A DNA stretch of 64,000 bases from Alloboseaceae bacterium BT-24-1. Its GTDB lineage: Bacteria; Pseudomonadota; Alphaproteobacteria; Rhizobiales; Beijerinckiaceae. Below the pieces are notes generated by a model. The model was not told where the DNA came from. It was given only the letters and a program-made list of their open reading frames with translations, and searched no databases. The stretch is taken from positions 496,001-560,000 of the forward strand of contig JAOYTL010000001.1 in the NCBI GenBank assembly GCA_025846845.1, written 5' to 3'. This document shows positions 1 to 12,410 of the stretch, piece by piece. The position numbers and the translations under genes are program-made. Each line of letters starts with the position of its first letter. Position 1 is the first letter of the stretch.

Positions 1-1
1 C

Positions 2-310
2 CCCTATCTCGCCTTCGCCGCGCTGACGATGGCCGGCCTCGACGGCATCCTGAACAAGATCGATCCCGGCCCGGCGATGGACAAGGACCTCTACGACCTG
101 CCGCCGCGCGAGCTCAAGAAGATCCCGACCGTCTGCGGCTCGCTGCGTGAGGCGCTGGATTCACTCAAGAAGGACAACGCCTTCCTCAAGGCTGGCGGCG
201 TCTTCACTGACGACTTCATCGAGAGCTATATCGAGCTCAAGATGCAGGATGTGGCGCGCTTCGAGATGACGCCGCATCCGGTCGAGTTCACGATGTACTA
301 TTCCTACTGA
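2..310 (+). CDS. glnA: Type I glutamine synthetase, C-terminal part
   Basis: Last 102 codons of glutamine synthetase I, the cytoplasmic enzyme that makes glutamine from glutamate, ammonia and ATP. The frame is open from base 2 and the start lies outside the window. The C-terminal signature is intact. MDKDLYDLPP carries the tyrosine (bases 92-94) that GlnE adenylylates in enterobacterial GSI, so control by adenylylation is likely. The protein ends MTPHPVEFTMYYSY, matching the usual family ending. A hairpin terminator follows the stop by about 75 bases, so glnA is probably the last gene of its unit. Confidence 0.95.
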   Translation, partial: PYLAFAALTMAGLDGILNKIDPGPAMDKDLYDLPPRELKKIPTVCGSLREALDSLKKDNAFLKAGGVFTDDFIESYIELKMQDVARFEMTPHPVEFTMYYSY

Positions 311-384
311 GTGCTTTTCCTACCGGGCTTTGATCTCGGAACAGGATTTCCTCCCGACTGCGGCGATCCGCAGTCCACCTTGCG

Positions 385-412
385 AACCGGGGCGGTGACG
401 CCCCGGTTTTTT
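385..412 (+). terminator. Rho-independent terminator of glnA
   Basis: Perfect 10-bp stem AACCGGGGCG / CGCCCCGGTT around a GTGA loop (395-398), running into six T (407-412). It lies 75 bases past the glnA stop and 140 bases before the next gene on the same strand, so it separates the two. Confidence 0.92.
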
Positions 413-553
413 CGTGATCCTGTTCGGGATTAACCACGGTTGGGGCGAAGGTAAGATGCCGCCTCTCCAGGGCCGTGACATGGCGGGCGCTCACGCAAGC
501 TTAGGAAAGCTGTGCGATAGGCAGCACCTCATTCTCCGCACGGCCGCAGGCGC

Positions 554-1687
554 ATGCAGTCTCCCTCTCCCGCCCCATCCGTCGTCATCTTTGGCTCTGC
601 GAGAGCTGTCACCTGCGCGGTGATGGACTACGCCTACCGGCTCGCCGAGGCCGTCAATGCGCTGCGCCCCGGGCTCGTTACGGTTCGGACGATCGAGCCG
701 GAGCGACCGGCTGCCTTCATTGGCGCCATCGCCGAGGAGTTGCGCCGGGACTGCATCGTGCATCTCCAGCTGCCGATCGAGGGCTGGGGCAACAGCATCG
801 TGCCGGGCTCGGCGCTGATGGCGGCGCGGCTGATGACCCGCAAGGGCCATATCGCCATCACCCTGCACGAATGGGCCTCGCTCAACCGCCTGCGCTATCT
901 CTCCATGGTACCGGACATCCTGGCCTGCGACGGCTTCGTCTTCGTCTCGCCGCAACAGCGCGAGAGCTTCCTGAACACACCGCTGGTCGGCGAAGCGAAG
1001 AAACGGGCGGCCCCTGTCATCCCGATCGGCCCCAACATCATGCCGGCGCGGATCGATCCCGAGCGGGTTGCTGCGGAACGGGCGAAGCTCCGCGGCAGCG
1101 GCGAGGGCGAGGCTGAGATTGTCATCGGCTATTTCGGCGTGCTCTATGCCAGCAAGCGACCGGACATGCTGTTGCGCGTCGTCAAGGCGCTGCATGAGCG
1201 CGGGACAAGGGCGCGGCTTCTGATCTGCGGCGATTTCCTCTGGGACAAGCCCGGGGATCGCGAGGCGTTCCTAGCACTGGCGCGCGAGCTCGGCATTTCC
1301 GATTGGCTCGATTTCCGTGGCCGCATCGACGACGAGGGTGAGCTGATGGCGACGCTCTCGGCCGCCGATGTCTTCCTCCTGCCCTTCACCGACGGAATCA
1401 GCACGCGGCGCGGTAGCTTCCAGGCGGTGAGCCAGCTCGCGATCCCGCTGGTTTCGACCAAAGCCGAGCGTCAGGACGAATTCGCGCTGGCTCCGGCGCT
1501 AAAGGCGAAGATCGAGAACGCATCGACCGTGCTGTGCCCGGTCGATGCTGCGCCGGAGCACTTCGCCGATGCGGTGCTCGCGGCTTATGCCCGCAAGGCC
1601 GAGGCGATCGGCGTCGATCTTACCAGGTTGTGGGACGAGGCTGCCCTCGCCCATCTCGCCTTCTATGACCGATTTCCAAGGATGTGA
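554..1687 (+). CDS. GT4-like (GT-B fold) glycosyltransferase
   Basis: A 377-residue protein of the glycosyltransferase 1/GT4 type, expected to transfer a sugar from a nucleotide donor onto a surface glycan or lipid at the cytoplasmic membrane face. The C-terminal half has the usual GT-B pattern: IVIGYFGVLYASKRPDMLL near residue 188, RLLICGDF near 220, then LSAADVFLLPFTDGIS followed by an RRGSFQ segment near 275-290 where donor-binding residues sit. The N-terminal half is less conserved. No strong ribosome binding site precedes ATG 554; an in-frame ATG at 623 is an alternative. It converges on the leftward glycosyltransferase-flippase pair, so it may belong to the same polysaccharide pathway. 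Acceptor and sugar cannot be told. Confidence 0.8.
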   Translation: MQSPSPAPSVVIFGSARAVTCAVMDYAYRLAEAVNALRPGLVTVRTIEPERPAAFIGAIAEELRRDCIVHLQLPIEGWGNSIVPGSALMAARLMTRKGHIAITLHEWASLNRLRYLSMVPDILACDGFVFVSPQQRESFLNTPLVGEAKKRAAPVIPIGPNIMPARIDPERVAAERAKLRGSGEGEAEIVIGYFGVLYASKRPDMLLRVVKALHERGTRARLLICGDFLWDKPGDREAFLALARELGISDWLDFRGRIDDEGELMATLSAADVFLLPFTDGISTRRGSFQAVSQLAIPLVSTKAERQDEFALAPALKAKIENASTVLCPVDAAPEHFADAVLAAYARKAEAIGVDLTRLWDEAALAHLAFYDRFPRM

Positions 1688-1718
1688 TCCGCCGTCCGCC
1701 TTCCAGCCTCGGGCGCGT

Positions 1719-2621
1719 TCAGAGCGACAGGATGCGCCGCGGATCGAGCCGCCCTCGCACGAGATCCCAGAGCGCGAGCAGATTGCCCTTCAGCCGCCCG
1801 CGCCGGTCTATAAACCCCTGCGGCAGCAGGCTGCCGACCAGATTGGCGACGACCGGCGGGGCGGACAAGCGCAAGGCGCGTAGCCAGCGCATCGTCCCCT
1901 TTCGCGCCAGATACACCGTATTTGCAATCTGCGAATAGCCGAAGCGCAGGCCCGATGTGCGGCCGCGCTTGACGGCGCGGTGCACGCCACGCAGCGTCGT
2001 CGCGTGCACGATCCTGCCCGCGGCCGCGAGCTGGCTGCAGAAGTCCACATCCTCCTGCCAGCCATAAAGCGGTAGATTCTCGTCGAAACGCGCCCCAGTA
2101 CGTCTGACCGCCGCCAGGCGGAACACCATGTTGCAGCCGTAAGTGTTCTCAACCGGCCGGAGGCTCCCCATTTGCGGAGCCCGATCGCCAGCCAAAACGG
2201 CCAGAGCCTCCTGCAAGCCGATCCCTGGACCGTGGACACCGTCGGCGAGGAGATGACCGGTCGCCGCGACGATATCCGGATTCTGCCGAAACAGCCGCTC
2301 CACCTCGGCGATGAAACAATCTGTCGGTAGATAGTCGTCGTCGAAGAACACGATCAGATCCGCATCGCCAACCGCATCGAGGATGGCGTTGCGCTGAGCG
2401 CTCGACCCTTGCAGGCCGTCGACGCGCTCCGCCGCGATCGTCAGAGTTGCAGCGTGATCCCAATCGACGTCATCGCTTGCGGCGGGACAGATCAGGATTC
2501 GCTGTGGGTGCAGCTGCTGCCGGTCGAGCTGTATGAGCGTCTCCCGCAGGACGTCCCGGCGGCCGGAGGTAGCGATACCGACGACGATTCCAGCTGATCC
2601 GATTGGTGGTGTGTCGGCCAT
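1719..2621 (-). CDS. Family 2 glycosyltransferase
   Basis: A 300-residue GT-A glycosyltransferase. The N-terminus reads GIVVGIATSGRRDVLRETL, typical of family 2. A DDD triplet in LIVFFDDDYLPTDCF supplies the metal- and donor-binding DXD site. WQEDVDF near residue 190 is the usual ED catalytic-base motif. No membrane segments are obvious, so it should act on the inner membrane face. It starts six bases after the upstream flippase stop, on the same strand, so the two are almost certainly co-transcribed and build the same surface polysaccharide. Sugar specificity is not readable. Confidence 0.88.
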   Translation of the reverse strand: MADTPPIGSAGIVVGIATSGRRDVLRETLIQLDRQQLHPQRILICPAASDDVDWDHAATLTIAAERVDGLQGSSAQRNAILDAVGDADLIVFFDDDYLPTDCFIAEVERLFRQNPDIVAATGHLLADGVHGPGIGLQEALAVLAGDRAPQMGSLRPVENTYGCNMVFRLAAVRRTGARFDENLPLYGWQEDVDFCSQLAAAGRIVHATTLRGVHRAVKRGRTSGLRFGYSQIANTVYLARKGTMRWLRALRLSAPPVVANLVGSLLPQGFIDRRGRLKGNLLALWDLVRGRLDPRRILSL

Positions 2622-2627
2622 GGTGCC

Positions 2628-4010
2628 TCAGCGCGCGATCCAGCGGACGAGGGTGAGAAAGGGCACCGCGCCGAAGGCGAGTGCGAAGGCGAGCGCCACC
2701 CCGGTGGACAGCAGCAGATCGCCAGAGAACCAGCTTGCGCTCACCCAGGACAATGCCAACGCCGCTCCCGACAGGAGCACCGGTGGCCAAGGCATGACGA
2801 AAGGCTGCCGGCGCAGCATGAGCACCCCAAACGCCGCAGCTGCCGCCGCACCGCAAGCTGCGCCGGCCGCGATGGCCGCACCGGCACCGGGAAAGATCGT
2901 CACGGCCACCAAAGCACCGACGCAGGTCATGATGCAGTCGAGTATCGCCAGCCCGGCGATTGCGGGCAGCCGACGCTGCAAATGGGCGGGAGTTGACAAC
3001 AGGGTGTGGGTGAGAGCCCGCAATAGCGCCACCAGCAGTATGAGCGGCGCCGTCAGCAGGAACGAGGACTGCAAAGTGGCCGGGATGACAACCGCGGTCG
3101 CCGCGCCGAGCAGGGCGATGAGCCCGGCAGCACCGATCAGGGAGAAACTGGTCAGCAGGGCATAATAGCGGCCGAGTTCCACCTGAGTTGTCTCGGAATC
3201 GCCCTCACGATCGAAGCGCGTTACCAGCTCAGGATAACGCACGGCCTGGAGCGACGTCAGGATCATGCCGAAGGGCCGTTGCAGCAGGTCGAGCGCCAGC
3301 AGCGGCCCCGCCGCGACGGTCGGGCCAAGCGCACTCACGAAAATCGTCTTGAGACCGAGCGGCGCGATCACGCCAGCGACCGACGCGCCGGCCGATACCC
3401 CGCCATAGACCAGGTTGCGCCGAGCGATCGTGCCGTCCCAGCGCCACGACCACGGCAGAACATGGCGCGAGGAGATGCAGGCCAAGGCGCAGTAGATCAG
3501 GTTTCCGGCCAGGATGCCGATCACCACATGGCCGAGATCGCCGCCGATCGCGGCGCCCGCTAGCGTCGCGGCGGCAAGGATCGAGGCGCGCGCCCCCTGG
3601 AGCCAGGTGAACAATCTGAACTCCTGCCGGAAGCGCAACATGGTCAAATGCAGCTCGCCACCGCCTTGCAGGATCGCCGTGGCGGCCCCCGCCAGCCCGA
3701 GCCAGAGCGGGACATCGAAGAGCACCGCGAACAGAACGCCAAGGACGCACAGGACGGCGCTGCCGGCGAACTCGGCGATTATGACCCCACGCTCTACCCG
3801 TTCCCTCCCGCCATCGGGGCCGGGGTAGAAGCGGCTGCAGGCGGTACGGATCCATTGGAAACAGGCGATATCGGCAAACTGGGCGATCGAGACGAACAGT
3901 GAATAGGCGACATAGTCCGACGCCGGCAGCATGTTGGAGACGGCGATGAGCAGGCCGAAGGCGATGAACGCCTGATAGAGATAGGCTCCCAATGCGGCGA
4001 TCTTGGCCAT
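2628..4010 (-). CDS. Polysaccharide flippase-like membrane protein
   Basis: A 460-residue protein made almost entirely of hydrophobic helices, perhaps 12-14, separated by short charged loops. The first helix begins near residue 7 (LGAYLYQAFIAFGLLIAVSN). Length and pattern fit the Wzx/MOP family that flips undecaprenyl-linked sugars across the inner membrane. The FQWIRTACSRFYPG stretch after helix 2 resembles the conserved early loop of O-antigen flippases. The family-2 glycosyltransferase follows at once and a 35-codon glycosyltransferase-like fragment lies seven bases upstream. The family call is good; the exported glycan is unknown. Confidence 0.8.
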   Translation of the reverse strand: MAKIAALGAYLYQAFIAFGLLIAVSNMLPASDYVAYSLFVSIAQFADIACFQWIRTACSRFYPGPDGGRERVERGVIIAEFAGSAVLCVLGVLFAVLFDVPLWLGLAGAATAILQGGGELHLTMLRFRQEFRLFTWLQGARASILAAATLAGAAIGGDLGHVVIGILAGNLIYCALACISSRHVLPWSWRWDGTIARRNLVYGGVSAGASVAGVIAPLGLKTIFVSALGPTVAAGPLLALDLLQRPFGMILTSLQAVRYPELVTRFDREGDSETTQVELGRYYALLTSFSLIGAAGLIALLGAATAVVIPATLQSSFLLTAPLILLVALLRALTHTLLSTPAHLQRRLPAIAGLAILDCIMTCVGALVAVTIFPGAGAAIAAGAACGAAAAAAFGVLMLRRQPFVMPWPPVLLSGAALALSWVSASWFSGDLLLSTGVALAFALAFGAVPFLTLVRWIAR

Positions 4011-4017
4011 CGCCGCC

Positions 4018-4125
4018 TCAGGCCTCCCGCCTCGGCGCCAGCAGGCCCTTCAGCCCACCCGGGCGCATCGCATCGATCGCAGCACCATTGGCCGAGCTGA
4101 AATCGCTGACGATGACCACGTGCAT
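4018..4125 (-). pseudogene. Probable glycosyltransferase remnant, 35 codons
   Basis: A short ATG-to-TGA frame just upstream of the flippase. Its first 17 residues, MHVVIVSDFSSANGAAI, look like the start of a GT4 glycosyltransferase (first beta strand and glycine loop). The remaining GLKGLLAPRREA looks like the far end of such a protein. I infer an internal in-frame deletion that joined the two ends of an ancestral gene, but the piece is too short to prove this. It could instead be a translated leader that couples expression of the flippase, whose start lies seven bases beyond its stop. Confidence 0.4.
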
Positions 4126-4185
4126 GTCGAGCCTCCCGAGGAAGCTCTTCTAACCATCAAAGATTGATGAAGCGCTGACGGCGGC

Positions 4186-4386
4186 TCAACGCAGAGCGAC
4201 GACCGCCAGGCCGATCAGCGCGACGATGGCCGCGGCCCACCAGAGGCGGCGCAATTGCACGGTTTCGGTGTCGCGCCGCTGCTCGAAGCCGGACAGCTCC
4301 TCATAAGCGAAGGACTCACCGGCAAAGCGCGCGGCCCGCTCGAGGCCGGCGATGCGGATTTTCGGGACTGCGGAACGCGACGCCAC
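4186..4386 (-). CDS. Small single-pass membrane protein, unknown
   Basis: A 66-residue protein with GTG start at 4386, preceded by a purine-rich GGGGGAG about ten bases upstream. A charged soluble N-terminus is followed by a single C-terminal membrane helix (LWWAAAIVALIGLAVVAL, residues 48-65), the layout of a tail-anchored protein. No known family is recognised. It is transcribed away from parE, and the roughly 295-base divergent gap between them should hold promoters for both. Confidence 0.55.
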   Translation of the reverse strand: MASRSAVPKIRIAGLERAARFAGESFAYEELSGFEQRRDTETVQLRRLWWAAAIVALIGLAVVALR

Positions 4387-4463
4387 GTGACCATCTCCCC
4401 CAGGCCAGATTAGCCAAATGCGCGGCCGGGACCAGTCCCGATTCGCATATCGATGATGAGACT

Positions 4464-4481
4464 GCTGCCGTTAACGGCAGC
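4464..4481. promoter_or_regulatory. Perfect 18-bp palindrome upstream of parE
   Basis: GCTGCCGTTAACGGCAGC is its own reverse complement, centred on a GTTAAC core. It lies in the divergent gap between the small membrane protein gene and parE, 200 bases before parE. A dimeric repressor site is one reading; no T-run follows, so it is not a terminator. Nothing else clear is seen in 4387-4680. Confidence 0.45.
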
Positions 4482-4680
4482 TGAACCAGGAACTGGCGCG
4501 CGAGGTCCCACGAGCCGGCTGTGCCATCCTCGGATGACGATTCGGCGACGACCTCGCTGTTCCTGACTTTCGGCGGCATCCCGATCGGTTTATTGCGGAT
4601 GATCGGCAGGCTATAGGGCCCCGGCAGGCGGGCGATCGACCGATGCGATATCCTGCGGGCAGCGCGAATCAGTAGGCACA

Positions 4681-6750
<2,070 letters not shown>

Positions 6751-6915
6751 CGCAACCCGGCGGCGCCCTGCATGCCGGGCACCCCCGCAAGTTCGCCGGG
6801 CTGTGTCGCCGCACCTGTGCGCCCATCTTGCGCGCATGCCGACCGACCCGCACGATGCCGACGATGACAGCGCTCCTCGACACGACCCTGCGTCCGATCT
6901 CTGGCCGCTGAGTGC

Positions 6916-7830
6916 ATGGGCGAGCCTGCTGCCACTACACCTCGACGCGATGCCCAGATTTCAACCCAGGCCTCGCTCTGGGCCGATATCGAGATCTTCC
7001 ATGCCATCGCCACGAGCGGTGGGCTGGCTCTGGCGGCGGCTGCGCTCGGACTGAGCGAGACGACCGTCGCGCGGCGCCTCAAGGCTTTCGAGGCCCGGCT
7101 CGGCCTGCCGCTGTTCCGCCGCGGCGCCAACCGCCTGATCCCGACCGGGATCGGCCTTTCGCTGGCCGCGGACGCCGCTGCCGCGGCCGAAGCCGTTGCA
7201 CGCTTCGAGGCGCGGGCGACATCGGCGCGCGCCCGTGACGATGCGCCGGTCCGCATAACGGCGACGACCTCGATCAGCCTGTTCCTGACGCAACATGCGA
7301 CCCGGCTTTCGGCTGCGGCAGGGGGCGTCGAGATCGTCATTCTCAGCACCCGCGAACGCCTCGATCTGGCCCAGGGCGAGGCCGAGATCGCGGTCCGCAT
7401 GCGCAGGCCGCCGGAGGGCTCAGGCTATTTCGGCCAGAAGGTCGGCAAGCTGGCGCAGGCCTTCTATGTCCGCCGCGACAGCGACCCGGCGACCGCGCCG
7501 ATCATCTCGGTCAGCCGAGACGTCTCGTCGCGGATCGAGCAGCACATCCTCGCCTGGGCGGCCGGCCGGCCGATCGCCGCCCGCGTTGGCGATTCAGCCG
7601 CTCGCTATGAGAGCATCCGTTCGTCAGGCGCGGTGTCGATGGCGCCCTGCTTCCTGGCGGACGCCGATGCGACGCTGCTTCGCCTGGAAGAGCCTCCCGA
7701 AGCGACCGCCGACGAGATCTTCCTAGTCTCGCATGAGAGCGGCCGACAGCGCCCGGCCGTGTTGGCCGTGCTGGAGGCGCTGCGCAAGCTGTTCCGCGAG
7801 CATCGCGGCAGGCTCGAAGGGCGCTCATGA
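6916..7830 (+). CDS. LysR-family transcriptional regulator
   Basis: A 304-residue LysR regulator. After a short polar leader, a winged helix-turn-helix occupies about residues 24-83 (FHAIATSGGLALAAAALGLSE, then TVARRLKAFEARLGLPLFRR), with the usual LPLF-R and TPTG-like turn. The remainder is a substrate-binding domain, weakly conserved. It follows parE on the same strand after 165 bases and is probably transcribed separately. There is no divergent neighbour to suggest a target, and the inducer cannot be inferred. Confidence 0.88.
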   Translation: MGEPAATTPRRDAQISTQASLWADIEIFHAIATSGGLALAAAALGLSETTVARRLKAFEARLGLPLFRRGANRLIPTGIGLSLAADAAAAAEAVARFEARATSARARDDAPVRITATTSISLFLTQHATRLSAAAGGVEIVILSTRERLDLAQGEAEIAVRMRRPPEGSGYFGQKVGKLAQAFYVRRDSDPATAPIISVSRDVSSRIEQHILAWAAGRPIAARVGDSAARYESIRSSGAVSMAPCFLADADATLLRLEEPPEATADEIFLVSHESGRQRPAVLAVLEALRKLFREHRGRLEGRS

Positions 7831-7945
7831 CGGGGCGAGTTCGATCAACAGCGGTCAGGCCTCGCTAACCAAGTTTTTACAGCAGCTGGCGCAAGATTTC
7901 CTCATCGGCGCCCGGCGCCTCGTCTTGCAAGCTCGGAGAGCAGCG

Positions 7946-8206
7946 ATGCACCTCGTCATCGCCTTCCTGCGCAATCAGCGCGGTAGCATGGTCAGCGATG
8001 TCGCCAAGGCCGGCGCGGCAATCGCCTTCCTTTCGGTCATCGCTGCCAATTTCGTCTCGAGCCAGACGGCACAGCTCGACCGCGATGCGATGCGCCAGGC
8101 GACACAGGCCGCAGCCAAAGGCCAGTCCTTCGACCCGCTCACCACGGGATCGATCGCCAAGCGCGCCGGCGAGACGAAGCTCGACCCTTGCGCGGTCCCG
8201 CGCTGA
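7946..8206 (+). CDS. Small membrane protein, unknown
   Basis: An 86-residue protein; ATG 7946 is chosen because GGAG lies eight bases before it. A short basic N-terminus (FLRNQRGS) leads into one hydrophobic segment (about residues 20-38), followed by a polar tail ending in an SFDPLTTGSIAK motif and a lone cysteine. The basic-RG-then-helix layout recalls Flp/TadE-type pilin-like proteins, but it lacks their signature and no tad genes are near. It ends three bases before the convergent hydrolase gene. Confidence 0.5.
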   Translation: MHLVIAFLRNQRGSMVSDVAKAGAAIAFLSVIAANFVSSQTAQLDRDAMRQATQAAAKGQSFDPLTTGSIAKRAGETKLDPCAVPR

Positions 8207-8209
8207 AAC

Positions 8210-8926
8210 TCAGCCGAGCCACTCCAGCAGCGCCTTCGCAACGATGTCTGGCGCCTCCAGCGTCGAGAGGTGGCCGCAGCCCGGGATTTCCAGATAGCGC
8301 GCCATCGTTCCGATACCGGCGGCGATCTCGCGCGCTTCGTCCGGTGGCGTGATCGCGTCCTCTTCACCGACGATGACCAGCGTTGGGACCGAGATGGTCG
8401 CGAGAACCGGCCGCGCATCGGGGCGTCCCATGATGGCGCGCTGCTGGCGGATGAAACCCGCCGCGCCGACCGCCTCGGCCATCGCCTTCACGTCGAGCCG
8501 CAGCGCTTCGTCGGCGAGGCGGTCGGGCGCGACCAGCTTCTGCCAGAGCAGCGTCACGACATTGTCGAAGGCGCCCTTCTGCGCCAACGCGATCATCTGC
8601 TCGCGCGGCGCGTTGGTTTCGGGCGTTGGCGGCTTGGCGGTAGTATCGAGCAAGGCAAGCCGCGTCACGCGCTCCGGCGCTAGCCGCATTACGTCGAGGG
8701 CGATGTAGCCGCCCATCGAGAGCCCGCATAGCGCAAAGCGTTCGGGTGCGGCCGCCAGCAGCCGCTCCACCATGGCATCGATCGTGTCGTCCGCGGTCGT
8801 CTCGGCGACGAGAATCTGGCGGCCCGGCGCCAGGGTCGACCATTGCGGAGCGTAGAGCGCAGGCGTGCAATTCAGCCCCGGGATCAGGACCAGAGATTCC
8901 GGTATCTTCATCGTCACAGCGCTCAT
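8210..8926 (-). CDS. Alpha/beta-fold hydrolase
   Basis: A 238-residue soluble serine hydrolase. The nucleophile elbow is CGLSMGG with Ser70. Asp190 in VGEEDAITP and His219 in PGCGHLSTLE complete the triad, and the oxyanion region is LIPGLNCTP near residues 15-22. The cap is short, as in carboxylesterase/MhpC-like relatives. No operon partner: both neighbours are on the other strand. The substrate cannot be inferred. ATG at codon 6 (MKIPES) is an alternative start. Confidence 0.85.
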   Translation of the reverse strand: MSAVTMKIPESLVLIPGLNCTPALYAPQWSTLAPGRQILVAETTADDTIDAMVERLLAAAPERFALCGLSMGGYIALDVMRLAPERVTRLALLDTTAKPPTPETNAPREQMIALAQKGAFDNVVTLLWQKLVAPDRLADEALRLDVKAMAEAVGAAGFIRQQRAIMGRPDARPVLATISVPTLVIVGEEDAITPPDEAREIAAGIGTMARYLEIPGCGHLSTLEAPDIVAKALLEWLG

Positions 8927-9025
8927 TCTTTACTGACCTTGGCGACCCGGAACCGATCGGATTGCTTCAATCTGATCAGCGAACCAGCCCTCCCATTAAG
9001 ATGGAAACCATTCTTGCCGACCAGC

Positions 9026-9056
9026 CTTGCGGCGCAAGCTGATCGGAACCTGCTCT
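9026..9056 (+). repeat. Dispersed short palindrome (copy 1)
   Basis: The hairpin CTTGC-GGC-GCAAG followed by CTGATCGGAACCTGCTCTA. Nearly the same string occurs at 30605-30636 and part of it at 37922-37960, so this is a dispersed element. Here it sits between the hydrolase and the helicase gene. Confidence 0.65.
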
Positions 9057-9192
9057 AGAATGTTGACTTTGCCCCGTTTTTTCTGCATTGCACGGGCGTC
9101 CGAAGGCGCGCAGCCCAGTAAAGTCGCGCCACCGTTGCGGTCGATCGGTCATCCCGCCACGTGTCACCGACCCTTGAGAAGCGCTACCATCG

Positions 9193-10659
<1,467 letters not shown>

Positions 10660-10757
10660 GGCGCGCTTCGCAGCAACTTTGCTTTAACCCCGATCGTCCT
10701 AGGATCGCCCGCGTAGCGGTTGCGGAAGAATTTCGCGGCCGGCGGGGACAGGACGTC

Positions 10758-11816
10758 ATGACAACCAGCCGATCGGGCTTGCCGCAAGCTCATGACCTCG
10801 CCGAACAGGTCGTCGCGGCGATGCGTCAGCACTATTCCCCGGGCTATCCCCGCGCCTTCGAGGTCTGGTACGCGCATCTCAGCGGCGAGATGCCGGCGCT
10901 GAGCATGGCGATGAACGCCGTGATCGCGGCAAGCAATGGCGAGGTCGGTGCCGCCGATATCGACACGCTCTACGATAAGTTCATCAGCACCGACCGCATC
11001 TCGCGCCAGGCCGAGCGCACCAGCCTGCAGGTGCTTGCCGAGATCGACAGCATGATGGCGCTGGTCGACCGGGCGCTCAGCTCGAGCGAGGAGTACCATG
11101 GCCGGCTCTGCGCCATGTCGGAGGAGGTTCCGCCCTCGGCCGACCGGCACAAGCTGCGCGAATGGGTCGAGGCGCTCGTGCTGTCGACGCGCGAGGAGGT
11201 TGCGCGCAAGACCCAGCTCGAAACCCAGCTGCGCGAAAGCGCGCACGAGATCCACAATCTGCGTGAGGCACTGGAATCGACGCGAGCCGAGGCGTTGACC
11301 GATCCCCTCACCGGCCTCGCCAATCGCCGTCATTTCGAGGAAATGCTGCAGAAGGCGATCGATCAGGCCACGCTACGGCGCGAGCCCTTCGCGATGGTCA
11401 TGGCAGACATCGACTTCTTCAAGAATTTCAACGACATGCACGGTCACCTGACCGGCGATCAGGTCTTGCGACTGGTCGCCAAGACGATGAAGGACAAGTT
11501 CAAGGACAAGGCGATCATCACCCGCTTCGGCGGCGAGGAATTCGCCATCATCCTGCCGGAAGCCGACGTCGTCGCCGGCAAGTTCGGCGCCGAAACCGTT
11601 CGTCAGGCGCTGCTCACCCGCGAGTTGGTGAAGCGTTCGACCAATGAAAGCCTCGGACGCATCACCATTTCGCTCGGCGTCGCTGTTTATCGGCGCGGCG
11701 ACACGGCGAGCTCCATCGTCGAGCGCGCCGACAATGCCTTGCTGCAAGCCAAGCGCGACGGCCGCAACCGCACCGTTACCGAGGATGCAATCCAGGACGC
11801 GGCAAAGGTCGCCTGA
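10758..11816 (+). CDS. Diguanylate cyclase (GGDEF)
   Basis: Makes cyclic di-GMP from two GTP. Residues 1-175 are a helical, cytosolic-looking sensor region with no transmembrane segment and a heptad-like stretch just before the catalytic domain (about 148-178). The GGDEF domain spans about 180-345: LTDPLTGLANRRHFEEM, ADIDFFKNFNDMHGH, and the active-site GGEEF at 258-262 is intact. At the place of the inhibitory I-site (RxxD before GGEEF) the residues are K-D-K-A, so product inhibition is probably lost. It stands alone between the helicase and a convergent gene; the input signal is unknown. Confidence 0.92.
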   Translation: MTTSRSGLPQAHDLAEQVVAAMRQHYSPGYPRAFEVWYAHLSGEMPALSMAMNAVIAASNGEVGAADIDTLYDKFISTDRISRQAERTSLQVLAEIDSMMALVDRALSSSEEYHGRLCAMSEEVPPSADRHKLREWVEALVLSTREEVARKTQLETQLRESAHEIHNLREALESTRAEALTDPLTGLANRRHFEEMLQKAIDQATLRREPFAMVMADIDFFKNFNDMHGHLTGDQVLRLVAKTMKDKFKDKAIITRFGGEEFAIILPEADVVAGKFGAETVRQALLTRELVKRSTNESLGRITISLGVAVYRRGDTASSIVERADNALLQAKRDGRNRTVTEDAIQDAAKVA

Positions 11817-11832
11817 GCGACCCTCGTTTCAT

Positions 11833-12228
11833 TCACGGAGTGGCGAGTGCGTTCTCGGCGCGCGGCTTGATCTCGACCGATTCGCCGCAGCCGCAGGCCG
11901 AGACCTGGTTCGGGTTGTTGAAGACGAAGGTCGAGGAGAAGCGGTCGCTCTTGAAGTCGAGCTCGGTGCCGAGCAGGAACAGCACCGCCTTGGCGTCGAC
12001 GATCACGGTCGCGTCCTTCTCGGTCACGACCTCGTCGCCCTTCTCGACAGCACGGGCGACCTCGAAGGTGTATTCCATGCCGGCGCAGCCGCCCTTCTTG
12101 ACGCCGACGCGCAAGCCGAGCGCAGGCGCATCGGGATCGTCACGCCCCGACTGCGCCATGATCGCGCGAATGCGGGTCGCGGCGGCATCGGTCAGCGAGA
12201 CCACCTTCAGGCCAGGTATCGAAAACAT
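11833..12228 (-). CDS. Iron-sulfur cluster assembly protein, IscA/SufA type
   Basis: A 131-residue HesB/IscA-family carrier that delivers Fe-S clusters to apoproteins. The three ligand cysteines are present: one in KKGGCAGMEY and two in SACGCGES near the C-terminus. ATG 12228 is favoured by a GAGGAGGGACGAGG stretch right before it and by fit to the family's usual N-terminus (LTDAAATRIRAIM); an upstream in-frame extension has no such support. No other suf or isc gene adjoins it. SufA, IscA and ErpA cannot be separated with confidence here. Confidence 0.88.
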   Translation of the reverse strand: MFSIPGLKVVSLTDAAATRIRAIMAQSGRDDPDAPALGLRVGVKKGGCAGMEYTFEVARAVEKGDEVVTEKDATVIVDAKAVLFLLGTELDFKSDRFSSTFVFNNPNQVSACGCGESVEIKPRAENALATP

Positions 12229-12410
12229 CCTCGTCCCTCCTCGACCGGATTCAAGGTCCGGTGAAAACAGGATTGCAGACAGCAACATAAGGATTGGTGA
12301 GCGCAACGTCGAGATGCGCCGGCCGGGACGGCGCCATTTGCTTGCGTCCATTGCATGGCGCGCAGGCCCGTGCACTCTGCCCTGGTCATTTTCACATTAG
12401 ACAGATTGCC

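Noticed and set aside
9061..9090. T-run near 9080 (CCCCGTTTTTTCTGC) as a terminator
   Set aside because: No stable stem precedes it and the nearest upstream hairpin is about 35 bases away; the T-run faces a gene start.
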